DNA of 64,000 bases, from positions 61,584-125,583 of the forward strand of contig CAZIOT010000013.1 in the NCBI GenBank assembly GCA_964540965.1. The letters run 5' to 3'. Shown piece by piece: positions 34,359 to 42,393 of this stretch. The translations under genes and the position numbers were made by a program. How positions within the stretch are numbered: position 1 is the stretch's first letter; the number at the start of each line of letters is the position of its first letter. The stretch is from JADYZU01 sp964540965 (lineage in GTDB: Bacteria; Pseudomonadota; Alphaproteobacteria; Rhodobacterales; Rhodobacteraceae). The notes beneath the pieces were generated by a model, which did no database searches, had not been told where the DNA came from, and saw only the letters and a program-made list of their open reading frames with translations.

Positions 34359-34975
34359 CCCGCCCGATCATCGCCATCCTGCGCGGCATCACGCCCGAGG
34401 AAGCGGTCCCCGCTGCCGAGGCGCTGATCGCCGCCGGCATCACCGCGATCGAGGTGCCGCTCAATTCGCCGCATCCGATGACCTCGATCGCCGCCATGGT
34501 GCGCCATTGCGGCAGCCGCGCGCTGATCGGGGCGGGGACGGTACTGACGGTGCGCGATGTCCACGAGGTGCGCGATGCCGGCGGCAGGCTGATCGTCTCG
34601 CCGAACTGCGACCCCGAGGTGATTGCCGCCACCATCGCCGCCGGCATGGAAAGCTGGCCGGGGGTGATGACGCCGACCGAGTGTTTCGCGGCCCTCAGGG
34701 CCGGGGCGACCGGGCTGAAGATCTTCCCCGGCACGCTTCTGGGCACCGAGGGGCTGAAGGCGATCCGCGCCGTGCTGCCCAAGGGGACCCGGGTCTATGC
34801 CGTGGGCGGCGCCGGGCCCGAGAATTTCGCGCAATGGATCGGGGCCAGTGCCGACGGTTTCGGCATCGGATCGGCGCTGTACAAGCCCGGCATGGACGCG
34901 TCCGAGATCGGCGCCCGCGCCCGCGCGATCACCGCTGCCTGGGACAAGGCAAAAACCGGAGAAGTGACAGCATGA
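34355..34975 (+). CDS. dgoA: 2-dehydro-3-deoxy-6-phosphogalactonate aldolase DgoA
   Basis: A 206-residue KDPG/KDPGal-type class I aldolase giving pyruvate and glyceraldehyde-3-phosphate. Motifs: IAILRGITPEEAVPAAEALIAAGITAIEVPLNSP with the catalytic Glu, IGAGTVLT, and the Schiff-base Lys in GATGLKIFPG. A much longer open frame extends upstream, but the fold starts at the ATG overlapping the dgoK stop, so the start is 34355. The stop overlaps the next start (ATGA). Confidence 0.95.
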   Translation: MTRPIIAILRGITPEEAVPAAEALIAAGITAIEVPLNSPHPMTSIAAMVRHCGSRALIGAGTVLTVRDVHEVRDAGGRLIVSPNCDPEVIAATIAAGMESWPGVMTPTECFAALRAGATGLKIFPGTLLGTEGLKAIRAVLPKGTRVYAVGGAGPENFAQWIGASADGFGIGSALYKPGMDASEIGARARAITAAWDKAKTGEVTA

Positions 34976-35814
34976 TGATCCATGACGACGGCATCAACCT
35001 TCTGGGCGAAGGGCCGCTGTGGCACCCGGAGCGCGGCGAATTGTTCTGGTTCGACATCCTGGGCCGCCGCCTGCACCGCAAGGGCCAGTCGTGGCGCTTT
35101 GACCGCTTTGTCAGCGCCGCCGGCTGGATCGACCGCGACACGCTGCTCATCGCCTCGGACCGGGCGCTGTCGGTCTTCTCGCTGACCTCGGGCAGCCTTG
35201 ACGATCTTTGCGCGCTCGAGGCCGATGTGCCGGGCAACCGCTGCAACGACGGCCGCGCCGATCCGCAGGGCGGGTTCTGGATCGGCACGATGGCGATCCA
35301 CCAGCCGGCGAAAACCGGCGCCTTCTGGCGGTTCTACAAGGGCGAGTTGCGGCGGATCATGGCGCCTGTGGCGATCAGCAATGCCGCCTGTTTCGCGCCC
35401 GACGGCACCACCGCCTATTTCGCCGACACGCCCGAACAGGTGATCCGCCGCATCCGGCTTGACCGCGACGGCTGGCCGGTGGGCGAAAGCGAGATCCATG
35501 TCGACCTACGCGGCACCGATCTATTCCCCGACGGCGCCGTGGTCGATGCCGAAGGCAACCTGTGGAACGCGCAATGGGGCGCCGGCCGGGTTGCCGCCTA
35601 TGACCAGAACGGACGCGAGATCGCCGTGATCCCGGTGCCCTCCGTGCAAAGCACCTGCCCGGCCTTCGGCGGCGCCGATCTGTCGACCCTTTTCTGCACC
35701 TCGGCCGCCGCCGGCCTCAGCCAGGACCATCTGGCCGACCACCCCGACTCGGGCCGCACCTTTGCCACCAATGTCCCGTTCAGGGGTCAGGCGGAACACA
35801 GGGTTCTTCTCTGA
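34972..35814 (+). CDS. SMP-30/gluconolactonase-family sugar lactonase
   Basis: A 280-residue beta-propeller lactonase. Metal-binding landmarks are LGEGPLWHPERGELFWFDILG (Glu near residue 11), NRCNDGRADPQGGFWIGTM (Asn/Asp) and LFPDGAVVDAEGNLWNAQWG (Asp). In this operon it probably hydrolyses the galactonolactone made by the dehydrogenase. A dehydratase to make KDGal is not in the window and must lie elsewhere. The start overlaps dgoA. Confidence 0.9.
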   Translation: MMIHDDGINLLGEGPLWHPERGELFWFDILGRRLHRKGQSWRFDRFVSAAGWIDRDTLLIASDRALSVFSLTSGSLDDLCALEADVPGNRCNDGRADPQGGFWIGTMAIHQPAKTGAFWRFYKGELRRIMAPVAISNAACFAPDGTTAYFADTPEQVIRRIRLDRDGWPVGESEIHVDLRGTDLFPDGAVVDAEGNLWNAQWGAGRVAAYDQNGREIAVIPVPSVQSTCPAFGGADLSTLFCTSAAAGLSQDHLADHPDSGRTFATNVPFRGQAEHRVLL

Positions 35815-35820
35815 TCCTGT

Positions 35821-35852
35821 TCATTCTTCGTCCATAAATATCCTCGGGGGGT
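35821..35852. repeat. Short copy C of the CATTCTTCGTCC repeat
   Basis: TCATTCTTCGTCCATAAATA followed by TCCTCGGGGGGT, 6 bases after the lactonase stop, followed by a CCGGGGG/CCCCCGG hairpin around 35853-35876. It separates the lactonase from the GH42 gene and may reduce read-through. Confidence 0.8.
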
Positions 35853-35898
35853 CCGGGGGGCGAAGCGCCCCCGGCGTCCTCCACCCACGGAGCGCCCG

Positions 35899-37827
35899 AT
35901 GAAACGCAGCCTTGGCGTCTGCTATTATCCCGAACACTGGCCCGAGGACTGGTGGCCTGACGACGCGCGGCGCATGGCCGATGCCGGGATCACCTGGGTC
36001 AGGATCGGCGAATTCGCCTGGTCGCGGCTCGAACCCGTGCCGGGGCAGTTCGACTGGGGCTGGATGGACCGCGCCTTTGACCTGCTGGGGGCGGCGGGGC
36101 TCAAGGTCGTCCTCGGCACGCCGACCGCGACGCCGCCGCGCTGGATGATCGACCGCCATCCCGACATGCTGGCGGTCGACCGCGAGGGCCGGACGCGCGG
36201 CTTCGGCTCGCGCCGGCACTACGATTTCTCGCATCAGGGCTACCGCGCCGAATCGCGGCGGATCACCCGGGCGCTGGCCGACCGCTATGGCCGGCATGCC
36301 GCATTGGGCGGCTGGCAGACCGACAACGAATATTCCTGCCACAACACCACGCTGTCCTATTCCCCCGCCGCGCTTGCGGGGTTCCGCGACTGGCTGGCAC
36401 GGAAATACCAAAGCCCGGCGGCGCTGAACCGCGCCTGGGGCAATGTGTTCTGGTCGATGGACTATGCCGACTTTGCCGAGATCGGCCTGCCCAACCTGAC
36501 CGTGACCGAGGCGAACCACCCCCATCAGCTTGATTTCCGCCGCTATTCCAGCGCGATGGTCGCCGAGTTCAACCGCGAGCAGGTGGCCGAAATCCGTGCC
36601 CGCTCGGACGCGCCCATCGCGCATAACTACATGGGCCGCACCACCGATTTCGATCATTTCGATGTCGGCCGCGATCTGGATATCGCGTCCTGGGACAGCT
36701 ATCCGCTGGGGTTCCTGCTGGACCGGGTCGAGGTCGACCAAGGCTATCGCGCCCGGTTCATGCGGCAGGGACACCCCGACAATCAGGCCTTCCACCATGA
36801 CCTTTACCGCGCCGTCGGCCGGGTCGGCACCTCGGCCTCGCCTTCGGGCGGGCGCTGGTGGGTGATGGAGCAGCAGCCCGGCCCGGTGAACTGGGCGGCG
36901 TGGAACCCGGCGCCGCTGCCCGGCATGGTCCGGCTCTGGACATGGGAGGCGTTCGCCCATGGCGCCGAATGCGTGAGCTACTTCCGCTGGCGGCAGGCGC
37001 CCTTTGCGCAGGAACAGATGCACGCCGGGTTGTTGCGCCCCGACAGCGCCGATGCCCCGGCCCTGGCCGAGGCGCGGCAGGTGGCCGACGAATTGCAGGC
37101 GATGCCCGAGGTCGAGGCCGCGCCGGCGCAGGTCGCCATCGTCTTCGACTATGAATCCTGCTGGGCCTGGGCGGTGCAGCCGCAGGCCAGGGATTTCGAT
37201 TTCTTCCGCCTGGCCTTTGACGCCTATCGCGCCTGCCGTCGCGCCGGGCTGAACGTCGACATCCTGCCGCCCGACACCGCCGACCTGTCTGCCTACGGTC
37301 TGGTCCTGGCCCCCGGCCTGATGCGCCTGTCGGACCCGTTGCGCGCCGCGCTGGCCGGGTATCGCGGCATCGCCCTGATCGGCCCGCGCAGCGATACCAA
37401 GACCGCCGATCTGGCCATCGCCGTGCCCCTGGGGCCGGATGTGCCGGGGCTTGACGTGTCGGTCACGCTGGCCGACAGCCTGCCGCCCTGGGGCGATGTG
37501 CCGCTGGACGGCGGCGGCGCCTTCCTGCGCTGGTTCGAGCATTTGGAAGGGGCCGCACCGGTGCTGGAAACCACCCGGCACGGGCAGCCGGCGCTGATGG
37601 GCGGGCGGCATCTGCGCTATCTGGCCGGCTGGCCCGACGATGCCGCCTTCGACCGCATCCTGCGCGGCATCTGTGCCGAGGCCGGGATCGCCACGCTGAA
37701 CCTGCCCGAGGGGCTGCGCGTGCGCGATACCGCCAGCACGCGCTTTGTCTTCAACTATTCCTCGCAAGCCCAAGCCTGGGGCGACACCATCCTGCCGCCC
37801 GCCGGTGTGCATTGGGAACCGCGATGA
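35899..37827 (+). CDS. Beta-galactosidase (GH42)
   Basis: A 642-residue family 42 enzyme. The N-terminus LGVCYYPEHWPEDWW is classic. The acid/base is E144 in WQTDNEYSCHNT and the nucleophile is E324 in WWVMEQQPGPVNW. The trimerisation domain (about residues 395-570) and a short C-terminal beta domain complete it. No signal peptide, so it acts on imported beta-galactosides and feeds galactose to the adjoining mutarotase and dehydrogenase. The ribosome-binding site is GGAG at 35889. It overlaps the mutarotase gene by 4 bases. Confidence 0.95.
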   Translation: MKRSLGVCYYPEHWPEDWWPDDARRMADAGITWVRIGEFAWSRLEPVPGQFDWGWMDRAFDLLGAAGLKVVLGTPTATPPRWMIDRHPDMLAVDREGRTRGFGSRRHYDFSHQGYRAESRRITRALADRYGRHAALGGWQTDNEYSCHNTTLSYSPAALAGFRDWLARKYQSPAALNRAWGNVFWSMDYADFAEIGLPNLTVTEANHPHQLDFRRYSSAMVAEFNREQVAEIRARSDAPIAHNYMGRTTDFDHFDVGRDLDIASWDSYPLGFLLDRVEVDQGYRARFMRQGHPDNQAFHHDLYRAVGRVGTSASPSGGRWWVMEQQPGPVNWAAWNPAPLPGMVRLWTWEAFAHGAECVSYFRWRQAPFAQEQMHAGLLRPDSADAPALAEARQVADELQAMPEVEAAPAQVAIVFDYESCWAWAVQPQARDFDFFRLAFDAYRACRRAGLNVDILPPDTADLSAYGLVLAPGLMRLSDPLRAALAGYRGIALIGPRSDTKTADLAIAVPLGPDVPGLDVSVTLADSLPPWGDVPLDGGGAFLRWFEHLEGAAPVLETTRHGQPALMGGRHLRYLAGWPDDAAFDRILRGICAEAGIATLNLPEGLRVRDTASTRFVFNYSSQAQAWGDTILPPAGVHWEPR

Positions 37828-38786
37828 CCCCGTTCGGCATCAACGACGACGGCAGGCCGGTTCACCGGCTGACCATCGGCGCCGGCGACCTCTCCGCCAG
37901 TTTCCTGACCCGCGGCGCCATATTGCAGGATCTGCGGCTGGCGGGGGTGGACCGCAACCTGACCGTGGGGTCGGACGACCTTGCCGACTACTTTGGCCCG
38001 ATGGTCTATCACGGCGCCGTTGTCGGCCCGGTGGCCAACCGCATCGCCGGCGCCCGGGCCGAGGTCGGCGGCGTGGCGATCACCGCGCCGGCGAACGACG
38101 GGCCGAACCTGCTGCATTCCGGCGCCGGCGGCACATGGCGCCGGGTGTGGGAGGTGACGGAACACGGGGCCGCGCATGTGCTGTTCCGCCTTGACCTTGC
38201 CCATCTGGAGGACGGCTTTCCCGGCAACCGCACCATCACCGCGCGGTTTGCCCTGCGCGAGGACAATGTGCTGCGACTGGACCTGCGCGGCGCAAGCGAC
38301 CGGCCGACGCTGATGAACGTGGTCAATCACAGCTACTGGAACCTCGACGGCAGCCCCGACTGGGGCCGCCACCGGCTGCGCGTTGCCGCCGATGCCTGGC
38401 TGCCGGTCGATGCCGGGCTGATCCCGACCGGAGAGATCCGCGACGTGACCGGCACGGGCTATGATTTCCGCAGCGCCCGCAGCGCGGTGCTGGGCGCGCC
38501 GGCCATCGACCATTGCCTTGTGCTGTCGCGGGCGCCGGCCGGTCTGCGCGACGTGCTGTGGTATCAGGGCGAAAGCGGCGTCAGCCTGACCATGGCCACC
38601 ACCGAGCCGGGGATGCAGGTCTATGACGGCGGCCAGGGTGCCCGGCCGGGGGCCGCGGTGCACGAGGCGCCGGCGTTCGAGGCGCAGGGCTGGCCCGATG
38701 CGATGCACCACCCCGGATTCCCGCCGGTGACGCTGATGCCGGGGCAGGTCTATTCCACGACGACACTGTGGAAATTCGGCCGGTAA
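37824..38786 (+). CDS. Aldose 1-epimerase (galactose mutarotase)
   Basis: A 320-residue mutarotase equilibrating alpha and beta galactose before oxidation. Catalytic elements are NHSYWNL (His, general acid) and, near the C-terminus, the usual acidic base region. LTRGAILQDLRLAGVDRNLTVG at the start and VVGPVANRIAGARAEVGG match the family. The ATG at 37824 overlaps the GH42 stop; an upstream GTG-type start at 37812 is not needed. The stop borders the palindromic repeat at 38787. Confidence 0.92.
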   Translation: MTPFGINDDGRPVHRLTIGAGDLSASFLTRGAILQDLRLAGVDRNLTVGSDDLADYFGPMVYHGAVVGPVANRIAGARAEVGGVAITAPANDGPNLLHSGAGGTWRRVWEVTEHGAAHVLFRLDLAHLEDGFPGNRTITARFALREDNVLRLDLRGASDRPTLMNVVNHSYWNLDGSPDWGRHRLRVAADAWLPVDAGLIPTGEIRDVTGTGYDFRSARSAVLGAPAIDHCLVLSRAPAGLRDVLWYQGESGVSLTMATTEPGMQVYDGGQGARPGAAVHEAPAFEAQGWPDAMHHPGFPPVTLMPGQVYSTTTLWKFGR

Positions 38787-38804
38787 GGTGGGTCTTGACC
38801 CACC
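38787..38804. repeat. GGTGGGC-type palindromic repeat, copy 5
   Basis: GGTGGGTC-TT-GACCCACC occupies the whole gap between the convergent mutarotase and glutamine-synthetase genes. The stop codons of both genes (TAA at 38784-38786; TAG at 38805-38807 on the minus strand) form its edges. Confidence 0.8.
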
Positions 38805-40193
38805 CTACACCCGGTGCAGATACATCTCGAACTCGACCTCGGTGACGATCCGCGCCACCCGCGCATATTCCGCCGCCTTGATCGCGGTGAAGGTGCGGTG
38901 CAGGTCGGCGCCCAAAGCCTCCCGCAGAAAGGCCGAGCTTTCGGCCGCGCGGATGGCGGTGCGCCAGTCGACGGGAATCTCCTCGCCCCCCACGGCGGCA
39001 TAGGCGTTGCCCGTCACCTCCGGACCTGGGTCGATGTGCTGCGCCAGCCCGTGCCGGATCCCGGCCAGCACCGTGGACGCGACCAGATAGGGGTTGGCGT
39101 CCACCCCCGCCGGCCGGTGTTCGATGCGCCGGCCCGCCACCGCGCCGGCCGGCACCCGCAGCGCGACCGAGCGGTTGTTGACGCCCCAGGACGGCGAGAC
39201 CGGCGCATAGCTCTGGCTGGCAAAGCGCCGCCAGGAATTGGCGTGGGGGGCAAAGACCAGCATCGATTCGCCCATGGTCTGCTTCAGCCCGCCCAGCGCG
39301 TGCAAAAGCATCGGGTTCCAGGTACCGGGCCGGTCCTCGATCAGCACATTCCGGCCCTGACCGTCGCGCAGGCCGACATGGAAATGCATCCCCGAACCGG
39401 CATAATCCTCGACCGGCTTGGCCATGAAACAGGCGGTGACGCCATGCGCCCGCGCCTGCGCCCGCACGATCCGCTTGAGCCGGATCAGGTCGTCGGCCGC
39501 CTGCATCACATCGGTGCGGTAATGCAGCGTCAGTTCGTATTGCCCCGGCGCATATTCGGAAATCGCGGTTTCGGCGGTGATCCCGGCCAGATCGGCGCCG
39601 CGGTAGATGTCCGACAGCAGCGGCAACATGCCGTGCAGCATGTCCACCGAATAGACCTCGGTTGCGGGCGAGACGCGGCCGTCGATCAGGTCGCGCGCCG
39701 GGCGGATGCGGCCATCGGGGCCGCGGTCACGTTCCAGCAGGAAGAATTCCAGCTCGAAGGCGCCGGTGGGGTAAAGCCCCTGCCCCGCCAGCGCGTCGAC
39801 CTGCCGCCGCAGCGCGTGGCGCGGGTCCGAGGACATCGGCCGGCCGTCGAGTTCATACATGCTCATCAGCACCTCGGCCCGCGCCGGGCTGGTGCCGTGC
39901 AGCCGTTTCAGGGTGCCGGGGATCGGCCAAGCCAGCAGGTCTCCGTCACCGTGGTCCCAGATCAGGCCGGTTTCGTGGACATCCTCGCCCAGGATGTCGA
40001 GGCCGAGGATCGAGATCGGCAGATGCCGCCCGCCCTTGTAGAAGGCCTCAAGCTCGTGCCGGCGGATGATCTTGCCGCGGCCGATGCCGTTGGCGTCGTG
40101 CAGCACGATATCGATCGCCTCGACATCGGGGTTTTCGGCCAGAAAGGCGCGGGCTTCTTCCCAATCGGCGCCAGAGGGGCAGACAGTGGTCAT
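38805..40193 (-). CDS. Glutamine synthetase-family gamma-glutamylamine ligase (PuuA-like)
   Basis: A 462-residue GS-fold enzyme. Family marks are the N-terminal VEAIDIVLHDANGIGRGKII, then FELEFFLLERD, SEYAPGQYELTLHY, GSGMHFHVGLRDGQGRN and SWGVNNRSVALRVP. The N-terminal part matches PuuA-type gamma-glutamylputrescine synthetases better than GlnA, so it probably ligates glutamate to an amine. It follows a class III aminotransferase in the same direction (1-base gap), suggesting use of a diamine or amino compound. Substrate not resolved. Confidence 0.88.
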   Translation of the reverse strand: MTTVCPSGADWEEARAFLAENPDVEAIDIVLHDANGIGRGKIIRRHELEAFYKGGRHLPISILGLDILGEDVHETGLIWDHGDGDLLAWPIPGTLKRLHGTSPARAEVLMSMYELDGRPMSSDPRHALRRQVDALAGQGLYPTGAFELEFFLLERDRGPDGRIRPARDLIDGRVSPATEVYSVDMLHGMLPLLSDIYRGADLAGITAETAISEYAPGQYELTLHYRTDVMQAADDLIRLKRIVRAQARAHGVTACFMAKPVEDYAGSGMHFHVGLRDGQGRNVLIEDRPGTWNPMLLHALGGLKQTMGESMLVFAPHANSWRRFASQSYAPVSPSWGVNNRSVALRVPAGAVAGRRIEHRPAGVDANPYLVASTVLAGIRHGLAQHIDPGPEVTGNAYAAVGGEEIPVDWRTAIRAAESSAFLREALGADLHRTFTAIKAAEYARVARIVTEVEFEMYLHRV

Positions 40194-41600
40194 TCAGGCA
40201 CTCCGTAGGGTGGGCCCCGGCCCACCGCCCTTTTGCGCGGGGGCAAACACTTCGCCCAGCACCTCGTCAAAGGCCGCGATCAGCCGGTCGATCTGCCGCT
40301 TTTTCGTCACCGGGCTGACCAGCATCATGTTGTGGAAGGGCGCGATCAGGCTGCCGCGGTTGAGGAGCGCGATATGGACGGCGCGTTCGACGGCGGGGAC
40401 ATGCGCGGCGGCGGCCTCGGCGCCGTTTTTCAGGGGGCCGGGGGCGCAGATGAATTCGACCCGCGCCCCGACCCGGGCGACATGCCAGGGCGCCCTGTGC
40501 CGGGCGATGGCCCCTTGCAGGCCGCGCGCGAGCCGCTCGGCGCCCTTGTTCATCCGGGCATAGGCCTTGTCGGTCGCGACCTCATCCAGCGTGGCGACCA
40601 GCGCCGCGAATTGCAGCGGGTTGCCCGACAGGGTGGTGCCCATGCCGGAATGGCCGGCGGGGCGGGCGGATTCATGGGCCGCGAACCTTTCGGCAACCTC
40701 GGCCGTCATGCCCCAGACCGCGGTCGCCACGCCGCCGGCAACGCATTTGCCGATGACCAGCATGTCGGGGTCAAGCCCGTGGACCCGGCCATAGCCGCCG
40801 GGGCCGGTGGATTGGGTATGGGTTTCGTCAAGGATGAACAGCGCACCATGGCTGCGGGCCAGTTGTTGCAGCCCCTCAAGGAACCCCGGTTCGGGCAGGA
40901 CCATGCAGGAATTGGTCATCACCGGTTCGGCCAGGATGGCGGCGATGTCGCCCTTGGCCAGCGCCTGCTCTACCGCGCCTAGGTCGTTGAACGGCACCGC
41001 CACGGCCGAACGGCGCAGGTCGTGGATCTGGCCGACCAGGCCGGGCCGGGCGACAGTGCGGTCGCCATCGAGGGCGACCATCACGTCATCGACGGTGCCG
41101 TGATAGCAGCCGTCAAAGACCAGGATGCGGGGCCGGGCCGTCACCGCGCGGGCGACCTTGATCGCATAACGGTTGGCGTCGGTCGCGGTGGCGGCGATCT
41201 GCCAGCGCAGCGGGCCGAACTGCCGGACAAGCAATTCCCCCGCGCGGGCGGCATCGGCCGAGGGCAGCATGCAGGTCAGCCCCCGCCGCGCCTGCCGCCT
41301 TATCGCCCGGGCCACGGCGGGCGGTGAATGGCCGAACATGGATCCGGTGTCGCCAAGGCAGAAATCGTCGATGGCATAGCCGTCGATGTCGTGCAGCACG
41401 GCGCCTTCGGCCCGGTCGACGACCAGCGGAAAGGGCGTCGGCCAGTCGCGCATCCAGTGCATCGGCACGCCGCCCAGCCAGTCGCCACGGGCGGCAACGG
41501 CGGATTTCGGGCGCGAGGCGGCGAAACGCGCGGTTTCGCGGGCAAAAAGCGCGGCGACCCGGTCTGGATCGGCTCCGGCGGTCTGGATGTGGTCGGTCAT
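40194..41600 (-). CDS. Class III PLP aminotransferase (glutamate-1-semialdehyde aminotransferase-like)
   Basis: A 468-residue fold-type I enzyme. The PLP lysine is K285 in DMLVIGKCVAGG, preceded by the FILDETHTQSTGPGG aspartate motif. FDGCYHGTVDDVM and SGNPLQFAALVATL are typical of the GSAM/omega-transaminase group. It lies upstream of the PuuA-like ligase and may transaminate an amino acid or polyamine-derived product. Oddly, the last 13 or so residues (QKGGGPGPTLRSA) are encoded by a GGTGGGC-type dispersed palindrome, so the C-terminal tail is repeat-derived. Confidence 0.87.
   Translation of the reverse strand: MTDHIQTAGADPDRVAALFARETARFAASRPKSAVAARGDWLGGVPMHWMRDWPTPFPLVVDRAEGAVLHDIDGYAIDDFCLGDTGSMFGHSPPAVARAIRRQARRGLTCMLPSADAARAGELLVRQFGPLRWQIAATATDANRYAIKVARAVTARPRILVFDGCYHGTVDDVMVALDGDRTVARPGLVGQIHDLRRSAVAVPFNDLGAVEQALAKGDIAAILAEPVMTNSCMVLPEPGFLEGLQQLARSHGALFILDETHTQSTGPGGYGRVHGLDPDMLVIGKCVAGGVATAVWGMTAEVAERFAAHESARPAGHSGMGTTLSGNPLQFAALVATLDEVATDKAYARMNKGAERLARGLQGAIARHRAPWHVARVGARVEFICAPGPLKNGAEAAAAHVPAVERAVHIALLNRGSLIAPFHNMMLVSPVTKKRQIDRLIAAFDEVLGEVFAPAQKGGGPGPTLRSA
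40209..40226. repeat. GGTGGGC-type palindromic repeat, copy 6, inside coding sequence
   Basis: GGTGGGC-CCCG-GCCCACC with flanking GTAG and CGCCC lies in the 3' end of the aminotransferase gene, 13 bases before its stop. Confidence 0.8.
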
Positions 41601-41643
41601 CGGGCGGTTATGGCATTGCCCCGAAGGGAAGGCAAAGGGGGCG

Positions 41644-41928
41644 TCACCCGGCCCGCAACGCCCGCAACACCGCCTCGGGTTCGCGGTCCAGCACGCGCAG
41701 CAGGGTCAGCGCCGGCCCGCTGATCTCGCGCGCGCCCTGTTCCCATTTGCGGTAGCCCGACAGGCTCATCCCCATGAGGGGCGCCATCTGTTCCTGCGTC
41801 AGCCGGGCGCGCTTGCGGATGGTGCGGGGGTTGGGGAAATGATGTTCGACCGCGCCGTCCTTGTGGCCGCGCACAAAGGCTGCGGCTTCTTCGGCAGCCC
41901 GGACCAGATCTTCGGCAAGGGTGGTCAT
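41644..41928 (-). CDS. HTH antitoxin (HigA/NadS-like)
   Basis: A 94-residue DNA-binding protein. The helix-turn-helix is in residues 35-75 (IRKRARLTQEQMAPLMGMSLSGYRKWEQGAREISGPALTLLRVL). The end, LDREPEAVLRALRAG, resembles antitoxins of RelE/HigB-type systems in which the toxin gene comes first. It starts 3 bases after the broken toxin gene. It probably binds the two dyads at 42272-42309. It may now be an orphan antitoxin/autorepressor, because its toxin is interrupted. Confidence 0.85.
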   Translation of the reverse strand: MTTLAEDLVRAAEEAAAFVRGHKDGAVEHHFPNPRTIRKRARLTQEQMAPLMGMSLSGYRKWEQGAREISGPALTLLRVLDREPEAVLRALRAG

Positions 41929-41931
41929 GGG

Positions 41932-42261
41932 TCAGTGCTCCTTCGGGATGATGGCTGAGATCGCGGCCTTCAGGGCGTTGCGTTCCGCCTCGGTCAGGTT
42001 GTCCTTTTCGTTCTTCGCAAAGACCACGAACAGGAACAGCGGATAGCGCGGGTCGTGGTAATAGTAGATCACGCGCGCCCCGCCGCTTTTGCCGCGCCCG
42101 TCCAGCGCGATCCTGACCTTGCGGGGGCCGCCGGTGCCGCGCATGATCTTGCCGGCGGTGGGGTCGAGCGATAGGAAATCGACGACGGCGCGGCGCTCCT
42201 CCTCGGTCAGCAGCTTTTCCGCCCTCTAGGTCGGCAATTCGACGACAGATTGTCTGGTCAT
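41932..42261 (-). pseudogene. RelE/HigB-type toxin gene interrupted by a nonsense codon
   Basis: Reading from ATG at 42261 gives MTRQSVVELPT, then TAG (42226-42228), then RAEKLLTEEERRAVVDFLSLDPTAG continuing in the same frame to IIPKEH and TGA at 41932-41934. The whole is the length of a HigB/RelE toxin (about 109 codons), and the body (KVRIALDGRGKSGGARVIYYYHD, LFLFVVFAKNEKDNLTEAERNALK) is well preserved. The stop at codon 12 breaks it, and one or two residues may also be missing there. A 70-residue product from ATG 42144 would lack the N-terminal helices. It precedes the antitoxin, as in HigBA loci. Confidence 0.85.
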
Positions 42262-42271
42262 CCGCCCTACC

Positions 42272-42309
42272 TACCCCATCGGGTTAGTCATTGCAACCCC
42301 ATTGGGTTA
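42272..42309. promoter_or_regulatory. Paired operators of the toxin-antitoxin locus
   Basis: Two 15-base dyads, TACCCCATCGGGTTA (42272-42286) and AACCCCATTGGGTTA (42295-42309), are direct repeats 23 bases apart, each with ACCC/GGGT arms. They lie just upstream of the toxin start codon, where antitoxin autorepression sites are expected. hisS starts 85 bases further on the other strand. Confidence 0.75.
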
Positions 42310-42393
42310 CTTGGCCGCCAACACCATCCCCCCGGTTGCCGCCATCCGCTCTGCGCGGTAAAGGCTGCGCGCAGACCGCGAGGGGAGGTCATG

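Noticed and set aside
41932..42144. Intact 70-residue toxin starting at ATG 42144
   Set aside because: The upstream frame continues as recognisable toxin sequence to an ATG at 42261, broken only by TAG, so the short frame is most likely the remnant of a longer gene.
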